Source of the DNA: Purshia tridentata
Lineage: Eukaryota; Streptophyta; Magnoliopsida; Rosales; Rosaceae
NCBI GenBank assembly: GCA_003254885.1
Contig: QANT01003104.1
Span: 1-64,000, forward strand
Direction: 5' to 3'
DNA: 64,000 nt
Shown here in pieces: positions 12,901 through 25,568 of this stretch (its first letter is position 1; every line of letters starts with the position of its first letter). The notes under the pieces were generated by a model. It made no database searches. It saw nothing but the letters and a program-made list of their open reading frames with translations, and was not told the origin of the DNA. The translations under genes were made by a program, and so were the position numbers.

Positions 12901-15900
12901 GTCCATTTATTGATATGTGATTGTATAATGATAGGGGCTTTGTTTTTATCTTTTTTTACCAGCATATGGATTGAGAGGATTTTCATTTCATGGGCATGTA
13001 TGAGTAATTAGAAAAGGCATATATGAATAGAATGTGACACAATTATTAAATAGATTTCGACATGAAATAAATTGACACGACTTCAACACTACACGACTAT
13101 CACTCGTAATTAACTCAATAATCGAATTAAACTCAAATTGGTTGCAAATAGTCCACACCACATGAATTATCTTGTTTTACAAAGCACCTGTTAACATTTT
13201 GCAACTTGGTGGATCACGTTAATTTCTATGTTTATGTATATTCATCTTTCTCATGTTTATGCATGTTCACTTTTTTCATACTTAAAAGAGAATTTCTCTA
13301 CTTATAGAAACTTTTGGAGGGAATGTATAAATTGGAGTACCTTAGTTTATTCAAAAAAATAAGATCTCTTAAATTCATAAATTGATGGTTATTTATATAT
13401 TCGGCATATTTCTACGTTGTTTGAGTGTGACATTAATTTGGTACAGCCATGGTTTCTGAATTTGGTAGTTGCAAGTGAACCACGATCACATGAATAATGT
13501 TCCCCCATTTACTTCAATCACCCGAAATTTGGTCCACATCTTAAAATTAAGATGTTGACATATGAGACCATCTTCAATGATCTCTTCCAATTTGATCTTC
13601 ATTTTAACCACCGTTTTAATGGTCATAACGTGAAGTTGAAGCAAAAGAAAAATGAAAAATAAATGTCATGAAATTGAAGTCATTAATTAATGAAACCATT
13701 CGAGGCAACATCCATTAATTGTGTGCAAAACTTGTAGGAGGTGTAATTCACTTGTTTACATAGGCACAAGTAGATGCCTCGACAAGAAAATCTACACCAT
13801 GATAACCATATATATTACCAAAAAACTTTTTAAGAACCAAAAGAGATCGCATCTGGGTCAAATATGATTCAATTTTTTGAATCATCTATTTGTTAGCTAG
13901 ATACTCATTCAAGGATCATGCTAAAAATCAACCACATCAGAAAATTCATTAGAAACTATTTAGTCACTTAAATATGACCAAGTGAATAAAGGAACACAAT
14001 GTTTCTTAATTATAAACAATAAAATACTCATAATGATAATCAAATGGTCAAACAATGTTTGATTTTTTAAATTTCTTATGAGTATGATTCTTTAATAGAG
14101 ATATAAAACTTAGACGGTTAATCGTTGTATAGTGACCTCAACAATGCAATCGTTTTTTATTCTTGTCAAAAAAATATCCCTCTTAAGAAGGAGACTTGTC
14201 AAAATACAATCAACAAATTCTTTAAACAAATAAAAAAGAAAAACAATCAAATCTCATTCACAACATCAAAACCAATCCTAAAATTTTGGATACCAACTGG
14301 GTAGTGTTTGATTTGTTTGTATTGAGTCTCACTTTAAATTTCTAACAATTATTAATTAAGATGCTAGCATGTCGATCACCATAGCAAGTGACTAAAATTT
14401 GAGAACCAACTTGACTTTTCCTTGATGTTTGAAGTTGTTGAATGGTGTACTTGTTTGAGCAACCCCACATATAGATGAGAGAGGATTTTAAGTCCATGCA
14501 TTCAGTAGGCCATAGTACTTGGCTTAATTGAACATATATAATCAATGCTCTGTCTCTCTCTCTCTCTCTCTCGGCATTCTCAAGTGGTCCTAAACAAGGT
14601 ACTCTCCTATGTCTTGTGTTTTTATCTTCTTTTGTACTACTTCCTCCACACATAAAACCCACTTGACTTTTCCTTCCAATGTTAACTAGCCACTGTAGGA
14701 CTCTTGTAGGGCCATTGATGGCCACTGGTTTGGTAGAACAAGCTTTGCTACCCAAATACACATCACACCAAAAAAATCATATCAAAGTACACAGTTATAG
14801 CTGGTTATAGAAACATAAATATAAGTACCTCCATAATTTAGTTACCTATAATAGCACTTGTGTGTATGAGAACATTTTTTTATTTAGGGATTTCCTTGTT
14901 TACTTAAAAAAGAAAGGAACAATATTGTAGCCAATAATCAAGTTGCATATTCTCATCGGCCATGTCTACCTAAGAACTAATTCACTAACAAGTAGAGTGA
15001 GCTAGGCTAATGGGTTCCTTGTCAGTATTTGGTTGGGCCATTCCATCATTATTAGCATTTTCTTTAGAAATTTTAACCAATACATCGTTAAGTTGATTAA
15101 ATTTTTGATGTGTGGATACACCTATTCTTACATGAGGATAAAATGTGTCGTGAGATGTTTCATAGCTATATATTATGTTTTCAAAAACAGAAATTTATAA
15201 GAGTCTGTGGACCGTTTGATCACTGGTCAGACCACTTGAGTTTATCTGTCGTGTGAAGTTGCCAAAATTTCAAGCTCATTCCTACATGAGACTTTGAAGA
15301 CAGTATGATGCATTATAGACATATATATATATAAAATATTTTTATATTAAATGCATTAAATGTAACAACTTATATTGGTCGATAGAATTGTAATTTTAAT
15401 GATAGTGAGTAATTTATTTTTATATACAAGTGAATTATGAAAATATTTGTGTGGAGTGTGTTTATATAACTCTAAGTCGAACTGCATGATTGGTATAATT
15501 ATTCTTTATACTCACTGAGTTGTTGATGCTTACTATTGCGTTAATTTCCTTTTTGGCTGAGCAAAGGTGTAGATGAGAGAAGATTTGGACATCCAGATGC
15601 TAGGTTTGATTATTTTACATCTTATGCAAGTAGAGTTTAAGCAATTGAAATTTAGTTTCTGCACTCTGATATTGATGTAAAAGGTGCAACTCACCAATAA
15701 ACTTCTTGGTGAGTTAATGTATGAAATTAAAGGTCACAACCATATGTGTCTTACCAAGTAATGTCTTGATAAAGCTCATTATAAAGACCTAAACTACATA
15801 TATTAGACATCAAAAGGAAAATATTTAGACCATTCAACATTTTGCATGCTCTTAAACAATTTGATCAAACTAAACCAAGCTGTGCTTGCGAAACCCATAA

Positions 15901-16249
15901 ACTCAGCTGGATATTATTTCATACCCAATATAAAAAAAAACAAAAAACACAAAAAATGCAATTATTCAGTAGAACTAGAATAATGTATCAGTTAATAAAC
16001 AACAAAAAAAACTGAACAATCAAAAGCATGCACATGTTTTTTCTATTCTGGAAAAGAAAAAGAAAAAAGAAACGAAAAATAGTGCAAGATAATTCATCCT
16101 TTTCACATTTATCAGTTTAAATTTTCTGGACACCTGATATGGTAGTACTTGCCATAGGAGTTGTGAAAACTTATACAGCACTAACGCACTTAATAATTTA
16201 CCTGATATGTCACTACTCTGTTGTCCTAATCGTCTTCTTATAATAAACT
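9910..16249. other. Intergenic DNA downstream of the Mic1 gene, no gene seen
   Basis: AT-rich. A decayed palindromic-element relative is likely at about 13,850-14,120. A segment at about 12,795-13,160 is rich in CACGAC/ACACGAC words, like the GTGTCGTG-rich repeats at about 51.2-51.7 kb and 60.7-61.1 kb. A 139-codon open frame at 14,342-14,761 (minus) has no recognisable domain and spans a (CT)n run, so I do not call it a gene. The 3' untranslated region of Mic1 must lie just below 16,250. Confidence 0.4.
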
Positions 16250-19200
16250 TCAAGCAGCAATGGATGAGTTCATCTCGTTGAGAATGCGATAGTAAGTGTT
16301 GTGATCTGATGTGTCTCTGAAGCCAGGAATGAAGTCTGAAAAGAATCTAAGCACTGCAGCTAAATGTTGGGAGTCATTGGAGGCAAATGCTGACTCAAGA
16401 AACAGCGAAGGTCGGATGGTATTGACCTGAATTTTGTTTGTTACAAATAGTGTTAAGCATTTTGAAAATATAAGAAAAAATTATTACCTTTTTTTTTCTA
16501 ACATAGTCAGGAAAACAATTTGGCAGGGAAAACATAAGTTACATATCCTTTTGATATATGATATGCTTTGAAACATCATAAACCAAACAATTGACTGAAT
16601 ACATAACACATCCTACGATTTTGGAAAATTACTGCAAGAGGCCATCATTGAAAAATAAAAGAAAAAAACGTTATATTATACAGCATGGAAAAGGATGCAA
16701 CAATAACAATAATTATCTTCATGTCCTTTCAAGAAAGCATCAGGCATCAGTCACTAAAAACAACATAATAGGTTTAGCAGTCTCAACAGAAAGAGCCAGA
16801 GTTGGGGAAAAACACGACAAGAATTCCCAAGTCAGAATTACCTTATACTTTCGAGCATAGCGTAATGCTTCAAGGTAATATCCATCTTGCACTAGTAATA
16901 GTACATAGTCATCATGTAAAGAAAGCTGCCTTAGCATATCTAAACCCAACTTCCTTGTTTTGGAATTCTGACGGCCAGACTCTAGGAGCTGCATTGCTAC
17001 TTCTTTAGAAGGTTCAAGAATCTGTTTTGAAACAGTTTTCACCATGAACATCAGATGAAGCATAAAAAGCACATTGTTCCAAGCACACATTTATAAATTG
17101 CATGTATTTAGATACCTTGTTTAAGACAAATAACCCAAGTTCTGAATATCGCTCACTGCGTGATAGCAATTGTATGGTCAGGACATAGAGACTAGGATGG
17201 ACTTCAACCTTTTCTGAATTAGCACTGCATCAGAATAAACAGAATAAAAAATAAATAATCAAAAGAACTGGGATCATTCCTAAAACTTTCAAATCCAAAG
17301 TTTTCACAGGTCCTTCTGAGACATTTTTAAACTAGGTTTTTATATCTAAAGTTCATTCATAACCCCAATATTTTTAAGACATTTTTAAACTAGTTCTTGG
17401 CCTAGGTACACTAGCTCATTGGGCTGAACCAAGCCAGCAAATGATAACTTGATATCAACCTGGTTACAAGGCATTATTGCTTTCTGTTTATATAAAAATT
17501 TTGAATTTATTCAGACTTGTAAATTTATAATATATGAGGTTGAATAATTATCGAGTACTAATAGAAGTATTTATGAAAATACTTGACAAACTGATGTGAA
17601 ACGTAGGAAAAAGAGGAGAGAGGAAGAGAAAAGAGAAAGAAAGAGAAGGGAGGAAAGAGAGAAGAAAGAAGAACAAGAGGGGGGCAGCTATTGTCTCAGT
17701 GTTCCATAACCAAGTCTGCCAAAAGAGTTACACCATGACCAATTTATAGAGAGAAATTCAAATTGAATAGCTAATCAAATCCCTAATCAACTCTGTTCCC
17801 ACAACAAACCCTTAGCATTTGCATAAAGTCTCAAAAGTAGTAATAATTAATGAATAAGTCTTCTTACGATCTCTATGATCCATCACAAACTTATCATGCA
17901 TACTTAAAGGATTTTTTTGCCTTTCCAGGCCATTTTACTGTAATACAGCACCAACCTGGTTTACTAGCAACAATCAACCAACTGATCAAATTCAAGGTGT
18001 TTTACTCCTCAATTCAAATAAACCACATTAACTGATATAAAAACACAGGCTAACATGATTTTATATAAATTCAATTATGATGGCAAGATTACTATGCAAA
18101 TTCATAAAGAGCCTCGCCAAAACAAAACAGTGTAGGACAGAGAATGCATATCAGGCTAATACTCTTTTTACCTAGGCCCAGCAGGACTTCGTATTCAAGG
18201 TCCTGAACCATTTAAAGAGTAATAAATGTATGCCATATGACCCATACCTGCGAAGAAACTCAACAATTATGGCAACCAAGTAAGAAGGTTCTCCAACCAT
18301 CTCTTCCTCAACAGGAGCAAACACAAAACTGTACATTTCATCTGGTGAAATTGCTGGAGAGGTAATTTGAGACTCTTGCTGCTCGTAAACATTAGCATCC
18401 AATGAGTTGTTACCCAATATCTGATATTGCAAAGATGAAGACCGAACTTCGGAGCCAGAAGTTTCAGCACCTGTTAACTTTCCTCTGTCCATTTTACCAT
18501 CAGGAAATTGAAAGTTATTTGAAGTGGTCTTTGGTGGTTCAAAGCTAGCATTCTCCTCAGAGTCAGAACTCGAAAAGGTTAGAAATCTATTCGGCGATTC
18601 ACTATCCACTCCAGAAGCAATCTCATATTTAATAGATTTTCCAACTGCATCTACTCTACTGGCAGATGCATCAGCACTGGATCTAGGGCCACTTGTGTGT
18701 GGCACACCAGACGGTAATGTCTTCCCAGATTTTATTCCCTTAAGATAGTTTCCTGTCTTAACAGATTGGGAGTAGGAAGAAACTAAAACATCTATTGCCC
18801 TGGCAACCACAGGCACAGGTCTCCGTTCTAGAATAACAGTGCGTGCTATTGACAAACACAATTGTTTAGCCTGAAAAGGAATTAGATAAAGTTAAAGAAG
18901 TTCAGGCTGTAGAAGGGCAATGGAACACCACAAAGAGAAAACCATACTAGATGTTGCAAAACATGAAGATTTTTCTTTTAACTGCAATGACAATATTTTA
19001 GCAGGGAACTGGTTTTGTAATAATGAATGAGCCAGAAGGAAACACCAAAAGAATAATTTTGTATGTTGTAAACAGATGCCCCATTAAAAAAAATCAAGTA
19101 AATAATGAGCATACTGGGGAAAAAAAAAAGTTAAGAAGTCCACCTTAATGGCTTCCAACTTTCGCCGCTGCAAGAATTCAAGTACAGATGGAACTTCTGA

Positions 19201-22200
19201 GCTACTGGCAGAAATTGCCTACAAGCAGAGAGAGACAGAGAGAGAGATTAATGCAAGAAATACAACTCCTGTTTTCTCATTAATAAAAACAATATTTTTA
19301 ATATATGATGCAAAAGGAAATGAAAAGCAAAACTTGCCTCCAAATCTAAATGAATCTTCCACAATAACTGATTAGCAACACCACATATGAGGTCAGGAAC
19401 AAGAAAAGTCCAGTCATCTCCATATATGATTGCTTCACGGTCACTTATAACATTAACTTCTGAACTTTCATTATCTTCCCTATTTGGTCGCAGGGAAGAA
19501 GAATTGGACCTGGGGAAACCCCTGAATAGCAGAGGAAGTGGAGCAGATATGGGTGCTCGAGAATCTGCAAATATATCATACAGTATAACAACTTTCGCGT
19601 CAACTTGGTGCACAAGCAGAACATTGTCAACCACACTCACAGCAACCTTGCTTGAATAAATTGGCAAAGAACCCTGCAAAGTATATACAGGCGTCATGGC
19701 GTAGAATAAGTACATACTATGAGAAAAAATTGAATAATGATCACATGAAGCCAAGACTTACTCATAAATGCACTGAAACTATCTCTCACGGGTCACAAGT
19801 ATCACTCTCCCCAGACTTCACAGTAGTTAAATCAAATTATTCATCTTTTCAAATCCTTCAAACTAAGAGCTATTGGGATCTTTATTTATTTTATTTTGAT
19901 AAATCAGAACTATAATATATATATATGCAAGAAAACAACCAATGGGAAATAATATATAGCAGGATTCTTAAGGTTGGCAGTTTAAAGTCATGTAATTCAT
20001 CTCTCTTCATCAATTTAAAACTGTACCCATGTCATACATGTTCCTCTAGTAATATAGTCATGCAAGCATCCTTGATTCAAACATCAATAAATTGGATGTA
20101 TTAAATACTTATCAAAAAACAATAAATAAATAAAAGATAACAATGAAGAAATGTCCAAGATCTAATGGATACATGTCACTTGAGTATCTGAGATGTATCA
20201 GTGCAAGATAGATATAACACCCTCCTAAAACATATTCATGCTACATAGCCTGCCACCAATTGGTTGGAATTTCAACTTAAAGTGGATCAAAATATTCTAG
20301 CAGACAGTTTGAACACAAAATTTACCTGTTGTACAACCACATCACGGTAAAACCTATAAGAATGGAGGAGCATTGCAATCCTATCAACTTGCAGGCAGTA
20401 TATTCTCCCATATCTGAACAAATAAAGACAGAATATAAGCCTTCATTTTGATTGGCAAATAAAATATAGCAAAAGAAACAATACAAAAGAAACCTACACC
20501 GTGACGATAAAAATATCTTCAGCAGCTAAGACAGGCTTACTATTAGCCTCGGATTTTGCCATTGCCATCTCAAACTTTGGCAGACGAATAATCCCAGCAG
20601 ATGAAAGCTACACAGAAAAAGAAGCAAATGTGTCAGTCTAAAATAATAGAATGCACTGAATGCCATTACAAGCAACTAATATCAATAACCATGTAAACAA
20701 AACAATTACATCAGAATCACCAAAGCGGCTACACTGAAAAATGTTTAGAGAAGAAAGAATGAAACCTTTTGTTCCAGAAACCATGAAATGACCCTTATTC
20801 CCAACTGCTTATATACATACAATGCTTTTCAAGGATACAAACAAAGATGGATTAATTCATAATGATGATCAAATGTTTGCATATAATTGTACTAACTAAA
20901 AAAGCATTGAAAAATTATAAGTCTTTAATCACTTCTGGTTTTTGCATTAAGAGAGTAAATATTGCAAGTTGACGAGCACTAACCAAAACAAGAACAACCA
21001 TCCGTAAACTATGAAGGCAGTGAAAGAAGATGAGATACCAAACCCTAAACTATCTACTTCTCTTTACTATACCAAAACTGTTGCAGAAGAATACTAGTGG
21101 CTTTGTACTATCTTTTGCCTACAACCAAGTTACTATTCATTGGACTTAAGTCATTCATCAAGACATCATGTTAAATTTAAAGCTTAGAGCAATTACATAC
21201 TGTGAGTGATAAAACTGAAGACGAAATAATTTAGAGTACATTTATGGTTGAGGGAAAAGGAGATCTAGGGACTTGCTTTTGGGTCTCCCATCTATTTTCA
21301 TTTCTGGCTGGAGCAGACAAGAACATTACTTTATATGCAACAATTCAACCACCTAGAATAATTTTTTTTTTTTTTCAAAAGAACAGTCTTCCACTTTTCT
21401 TTCATATATTCTTCCGAAAACATAAGCTGGGTATGCCACCCCATTTGCAAAATACAATGGAAAACAATTAATATATACTCCCCCATGTGTCACAGCAGCA
21501 AAGTTTGGGGAACTAATTTCCTAAACTAGTTTTCTTAGTACACCAACACAGAAAACATAAAGTATTCAAACAAAATTTAATAAGCCATAATGAAAGTGAT
21601 AAACATACCTGAAAACCGCTGAAGGTTTTGCACTGCATTCCAGAAGAAAGAAGGACCAAGCGACTTTCATGGGTGTAAACGTACCAACACACATTCAATT
21701 TTCTCGTCTCAACCAATTGGAGTGATCTTGACTCGGAATTGTAAGAAAATAAGTCCAGCCCACTGAGATTGAACTCAAGTTTAGCAACATGAAAGAAAGG
21801 AAAAGTCTTGGGCACAAAAGGAAAAATCTTGGGCACAAATGAATATTAAGGGACAAAAAAAATATATGAAAAGAATGCAACATGAAAGAAAGGAAAAGTC
21901 TTGGGCACAAACGAATATTAAGGGACAAAAAAAATATATGAAAAGAAAAGAAATGTTATCATAAGGATGATTGCACTATAAACTTTTCACAAACCGTGCT
22001 CTGTATCCCATCTAAACTCAAGCTTTGAGAATCCCTACCCCACACCCCACCCTCTGCCTAAAATCCCTTGCATGGGACCACAACAAAGACGAAGCTTCCC
22101 CTAGCCATGTAAGGAAACCGGCGCAGTCTACCCCAGAAGCATGGTATGTTTTGAGATTGGAAAATGCAATTGTATGCAAATAACCAAATGACCTATCATA

Positions 22201-23689
22201 AAAATTATCTATATAAAAACCAACCAAAAAAGAGGGGCCTGACTATAATCTTTGCAAGGCCACTGGCACTGATTACTAATGCTAATTTGAAATTAATAAC
22301 GGCATAACTTCTTCTTGATGAACAAACATCCTATATTATGTGACACAAGTGGAGAAAAGACTGGCCATAACAATAACCTGTTCTCTGTGCTTGAACCAGA
22401 ACAGTCCTTCACCTCCAAAGTATCATAAGCCAACTAACCAGTGTTGGTCCAACTTAACACAGGGTCCTAGGAGGAGAGATCACTATATGATCCTACCCTT
22501 CAACCGTTTTGCATGAAGTGGCCCTCAATAATTTGTCAATTTAGAAACAGTAGGTTCATCTATCTTGTATGCATAAATATCATAATTATTCTACTTCATA
22601 TATGAAGCTTCCTAGACTTACTGCATATTTTAGCACCACAAGAGAGGTACATTTTTGCAACACAACCAAATATATTTATCATTCCTACGTGCATGACCAA
22701 AGAAAGAGTATCCCCAGATCTCTACTAAATACGTGACCTTCCAATACTCTGCTTGTCATCACAAGTGGGTCACCTACTAAGGTATAATCATTCTGCACGA
22801 CATGAACATGATTTGCAATGGCAGAAGCAAAACCAAGACCATAAGTGACATCCAGTCACCAGTATACTAGAATTTCCTTTCAAATTATAAAATCTGCCTA
22901 TTGAGTAGATCAATGATCCAACTGACAGATAGCTAAAAGTAGGACTTTTATACGTTTTAACATTTTTTGCTTCTCAAAAAAATCATATTTCAATCAAAAA
23001 CCATATAGATACTGAACATAGTCAACATACTAATCAAAAGATTTCAAGTAATGCAATTCATTCTTTAATATTCATACAGAACATGTGGAATGACATCTCC
23101 TTACCTGGTCTTTACAAATACAACATCACACAATGGACAATCTGTCCAAAAAAACCCCAGTATACTCTCTGTCTCTGACTTGCAGCTTTGACTAAATGTT
23201 TCCCCACTTCCTCTATCCCAAAATTGTATCTCATGCTCTGATCTTTGGATTGCTATAAATTTTGCATCTAAAGAATATCGAATAGATAAGATGGGCCCTT
23301 CACTAATTGAATCAGAGGTAGGAGAAACCGTGGAATCAAAAGGAACAGTTTTCCAACAGAAGACCTATATCAAAAGAAAAACAGAAGGAAGAAAAAAGGG
23401 AAATAAACATTGGCACACACACCATTTGGATCAATTGAAATTAAGGACTGGAAAAATTAAAATACCTATTGTCATTGAAAATAAAAGAGTTCATGAACTT
23501 TAAGTACAAAAATCATATTACCTGATCTGATGTTGGGGAAAGCAGCAACTTATTTCCATCATCATAAAATAAACCCCTTGATCCAGGTACGCTGCATCTT
23601 AGGGGCATATATGGAATATAAACATGTGACAGAGCACCAGATCCACTCAAACCAATACTAGGCTGTGAACTTGATGCTTTTCCAGACAT
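16250..23689 (-). CDS. RMC1: Mic1-domain protein, RMC1-like (regulator of the MON1-CCZ1 complex)
   Basis: The predicted protein is 759 aa from 11 coding exons, in transcript order: 23689-23522, 23364-23105, 21762-21609, 20607-20498, 20413-20326, 19673-19338, 19218-19144, 18870-18248, 17224-17116, 17021-16842 and 16426-16250. All phases join and the frame stays open. It begins MSGKASSSQPSIGL and ends EMNSSIAA. Residues 1 to about 400 match the N-terminal beta-propeller-like half (ILSIRYSLDAKFIAIQ, then ILGFFWTDCPLCDVVFV, then DWTFLVPDLICGVANQLLW). A serine-rich spacer follows at about 440-560, and the last 200 residues match the Mic1 domain. In animals RMC1 works with MON1-CCZ1, the exchange factor for Rab7, in late endosome fusion and autophagy; the plant role is inferred. 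Intron 6 (19,219-19,337) uses a GC donor. Confidence 0.92.
21786..21950. repeat. Short tandem repeat next to a Mic1 3' splice site
   Basis: A unit of about 72 bp starting AACATGAAAGAAAGGAAAAG occurs at 21,786 and 21,879. The first copy carries an extra internal 21-bp duplication containing TCTTGGGCACAAA. It lies in intron 2 of the minus-strand Mic1 gene, 24 nt from the exon 3 acceptor, so in the transcript it supplies the pyrimidine-rich tract just before that splice site. Confidence 0.8.
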
Positions 23690-23739
23690 CTTGTTAAACG
23701 CTTTTCAGACTTTTAAAAGTTATTGCAGAGTTTAGTAAG

Positions 23740-23817
23740 TACTGCTGCAGAAAATCCTAAACGAGGCTCATTTGCAAATACTGCTGCAGATAATCCAAAA
23801 CCAGGTTCATTCACTTT
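23740..23817. repeat. 39-bp tandem repeat in the Mic1 leader region
   Basis: TACTGCTGCAGAAAATCC at 23,740 recurs as TACTGCTGCAGATAATCC at 23,779, and the similarity continues through GAGGCTCATT/CAGGTTCATT. On the minus (transcribed) strand each copy contains CTGCAGCAG, which looks like a NAGNAG 3' splice acceptor. This lies 50-130 nt upstream of the Mic1 start codon, so alternative acceptors for a leader intron are possible. Confidence 0.6.
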
Positions 23818-23975
23818 GAAAAACAATAATAATAAGATTATATATTACATTAAAATGTTAAAGAATCATGTTAGTGGAACAGTATGAAAGTTAACGATAC
23901 TTTTCACTAGATACATGAACCTTTTTCAGCATGTTTCCAACTACCGTCTCCAAGCACTGAAGATGTGTTGCAGAC

Positions 23976-25272
23976 TCAAGCCTTTCCTTGCAGCTATTTA
24001 GAAGCAGAAAGAGGAATCAAATGCAATTTGTTCTGAAAGAGGAAAAATACAAGGCTGCCATACACTAGTGCATATCTACTACAAATTATGAAAATGGTAC
24101 CACGTTCTGCATGCAACTCTTTAATCTGAGAAATTCTTTCAAGCACATATCACGTTCAACTTTTGGAACCTTTGCTGCAACACAACTCCCGTATTCTCTT
24201 GCCTACAAGGAAGACTTATATTTAAAATAATTCACCATGAAGATTTCAAAATTTTTTATAGCAGCAGCTCCTAGAAAATATCAACCGTATGTATCAAATT
24301 TTGTTTTTTTCACAAACCATCTGTGTAAACTAACTGAAAAGAACTGTGGGAACATAAAACCCAGGCCCAGAAGGGTCAGTTGACCCATACTAAGAATACA
24401 TGTTCTTGAGACTTAAAAAAGACATGTAGAGCACCATGCATTCAACATTTTGCGCAACAAAAGACCTTAAACCCTTCTTTATCTTCATTATTTGGGATAC
24501 TTGCCCAACTTCAGTGCTGGAGGCTTACTGACCAGCACCACACCAGTGCCCCATTCATTTCAGAAGTTTATTCATGCTGTTCTGCAGGGGCCCCCTGGTC
24601 TGATATGCTTGTGGAATTTCTGGTCCCACATACATAAATTTTATAAGGTACGATAGTTATTCTTTTTCCACATAATCTCCCTTCATCTACATGAACATGA
24701 TGTAAATTTTAGGATAAATTAATTCCAGAACCCACTTTCTCCCTTCAGTGCCATCTCCCCCACTTCCCACTCCCACATGATAAAAATACTTCTATCCAAC
24801 ATGAACTTAACTACTCATTCGAATCAGTACAAAAATCTTTTCTGCTTATATTCCACTCTCTAACATTTCCATTTAATGGGATTAAGTAGATGCAAACTCT
24901 ACATAGTGAAATTTTTATCTCTTGGCAAAGCTTCAAAGTTCACAGTAGCCGAAACTTTCCATGCATCAAAATCTAAGGCCGGCATTTCTCACCCCGAATT
25001 TATAACCTCGTTTAAATTCCCAAGTACTAAAAGTCTCTTTACAGCTTCTCCCAATCCTTTAGCATCATCCTAAGCTTAAATTGATTATACCCAACCAACA
25101 ACTCGATCGCAGAACCACCCAAAACATGCAAAATACACCTTTTTATATCAAAATTTATGCACGCACAAACAATTCAATCAAAATTCACCAAAACAGAGAG
25201 ACATGTACGGACCTGGGCTGCACAATTCACCAAAATGCGCTTAAGAGTGGACGTAGAGTTCCTTTCTTTCAT
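23976..25272 (-). CDS. NDUFAF8: Twin-CX9C mitochondrial protein, NDUFAF8-like complex I assembly factor
   Basis: A tiny spliced gene. Exon A is 25272-25213 (ATG in the string GATATGAAAGAAAGG), exon B is 24202-24101, and the last exon begins near 23993. Exons A and B join in phase. Cysteines fall at residues 17, 27, 40 and 50, giving two exact C-x9-C motifs separated by 12 residues. The surroundings, CAAQAREYGSCV and then DMCLKEFLRLKSCM, match my memory of NDUFAF8, the intermembrane-type twin-CX9C partner of NDUFAF5 in respiratory complex I assembly. The C-terminus is uncertain: acceptor TAG at 23,994 gives a stop at 23,976 (about 59 aa), while an AAG acceptor at 23,987 gives about 85 aa ending at 23,891. 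A leader intron (25,463 to 25,283) is likely. It sits under 300 nt from the Mic1 ATG on the same strand. Confidence 0.75.
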
Positions 25273-25282
25273 ATCCACCGTA

Positions 25283-25463
25283 CTGTGAAAGCAGTAGGAC
25301 AATATATAAACACAAATTGTTAATTGAAAAAAAAAAAAACTCGTACCATTGAAATGCACAAGCACAGCTAACAATGTCAGCTAAACAACATTAAGCAACA
25401 GTTCAAAAAGCAAAATTAATCCCTAACTATAATTCGCGAGAAGAAGAAGGGAGAGATAGTTAC
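25283..25463 (-). other. Probable 5' leader intron of the NDUFAF8-like gene
   Basis: On the minus strand, CACTAG|GTAACT at 25,464/25,463 is a good donor, and TTCACAG|TACGG at 25,283/25,282 is a good acceptor about 10 nt before the start codon. The leader exon would lie at about 25,464-25,540. No transcript data are available, so this is inferred from splice-site quality alone. Confidence 0.5.
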
Positions 25464-25568
25464 CTAGTGAATTGACCATTGGGAGATTTCAGTGAATGTG
25501 TACGGACGATTACGATTACAGAAGGCGAAAATGTAAGACTCTGTTGTGTGTCATGTTTAGACTTTGGC

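Noticed and set aside
14342-14761. 139-codon open frame, minus strand
   Set aside because: No recognisable domain, includes a stretch encoded by a (CT)n run, has no partner exons, and lies in repeat-rich DNA. Most likely chance.
22018-22260. Possible SINE or organelle-derived fragment in Mic1 intron 2
   Set aside because: It is more GC-rich than its surroundings and contains short SINE-like words, but I could not match a full family or a tail.
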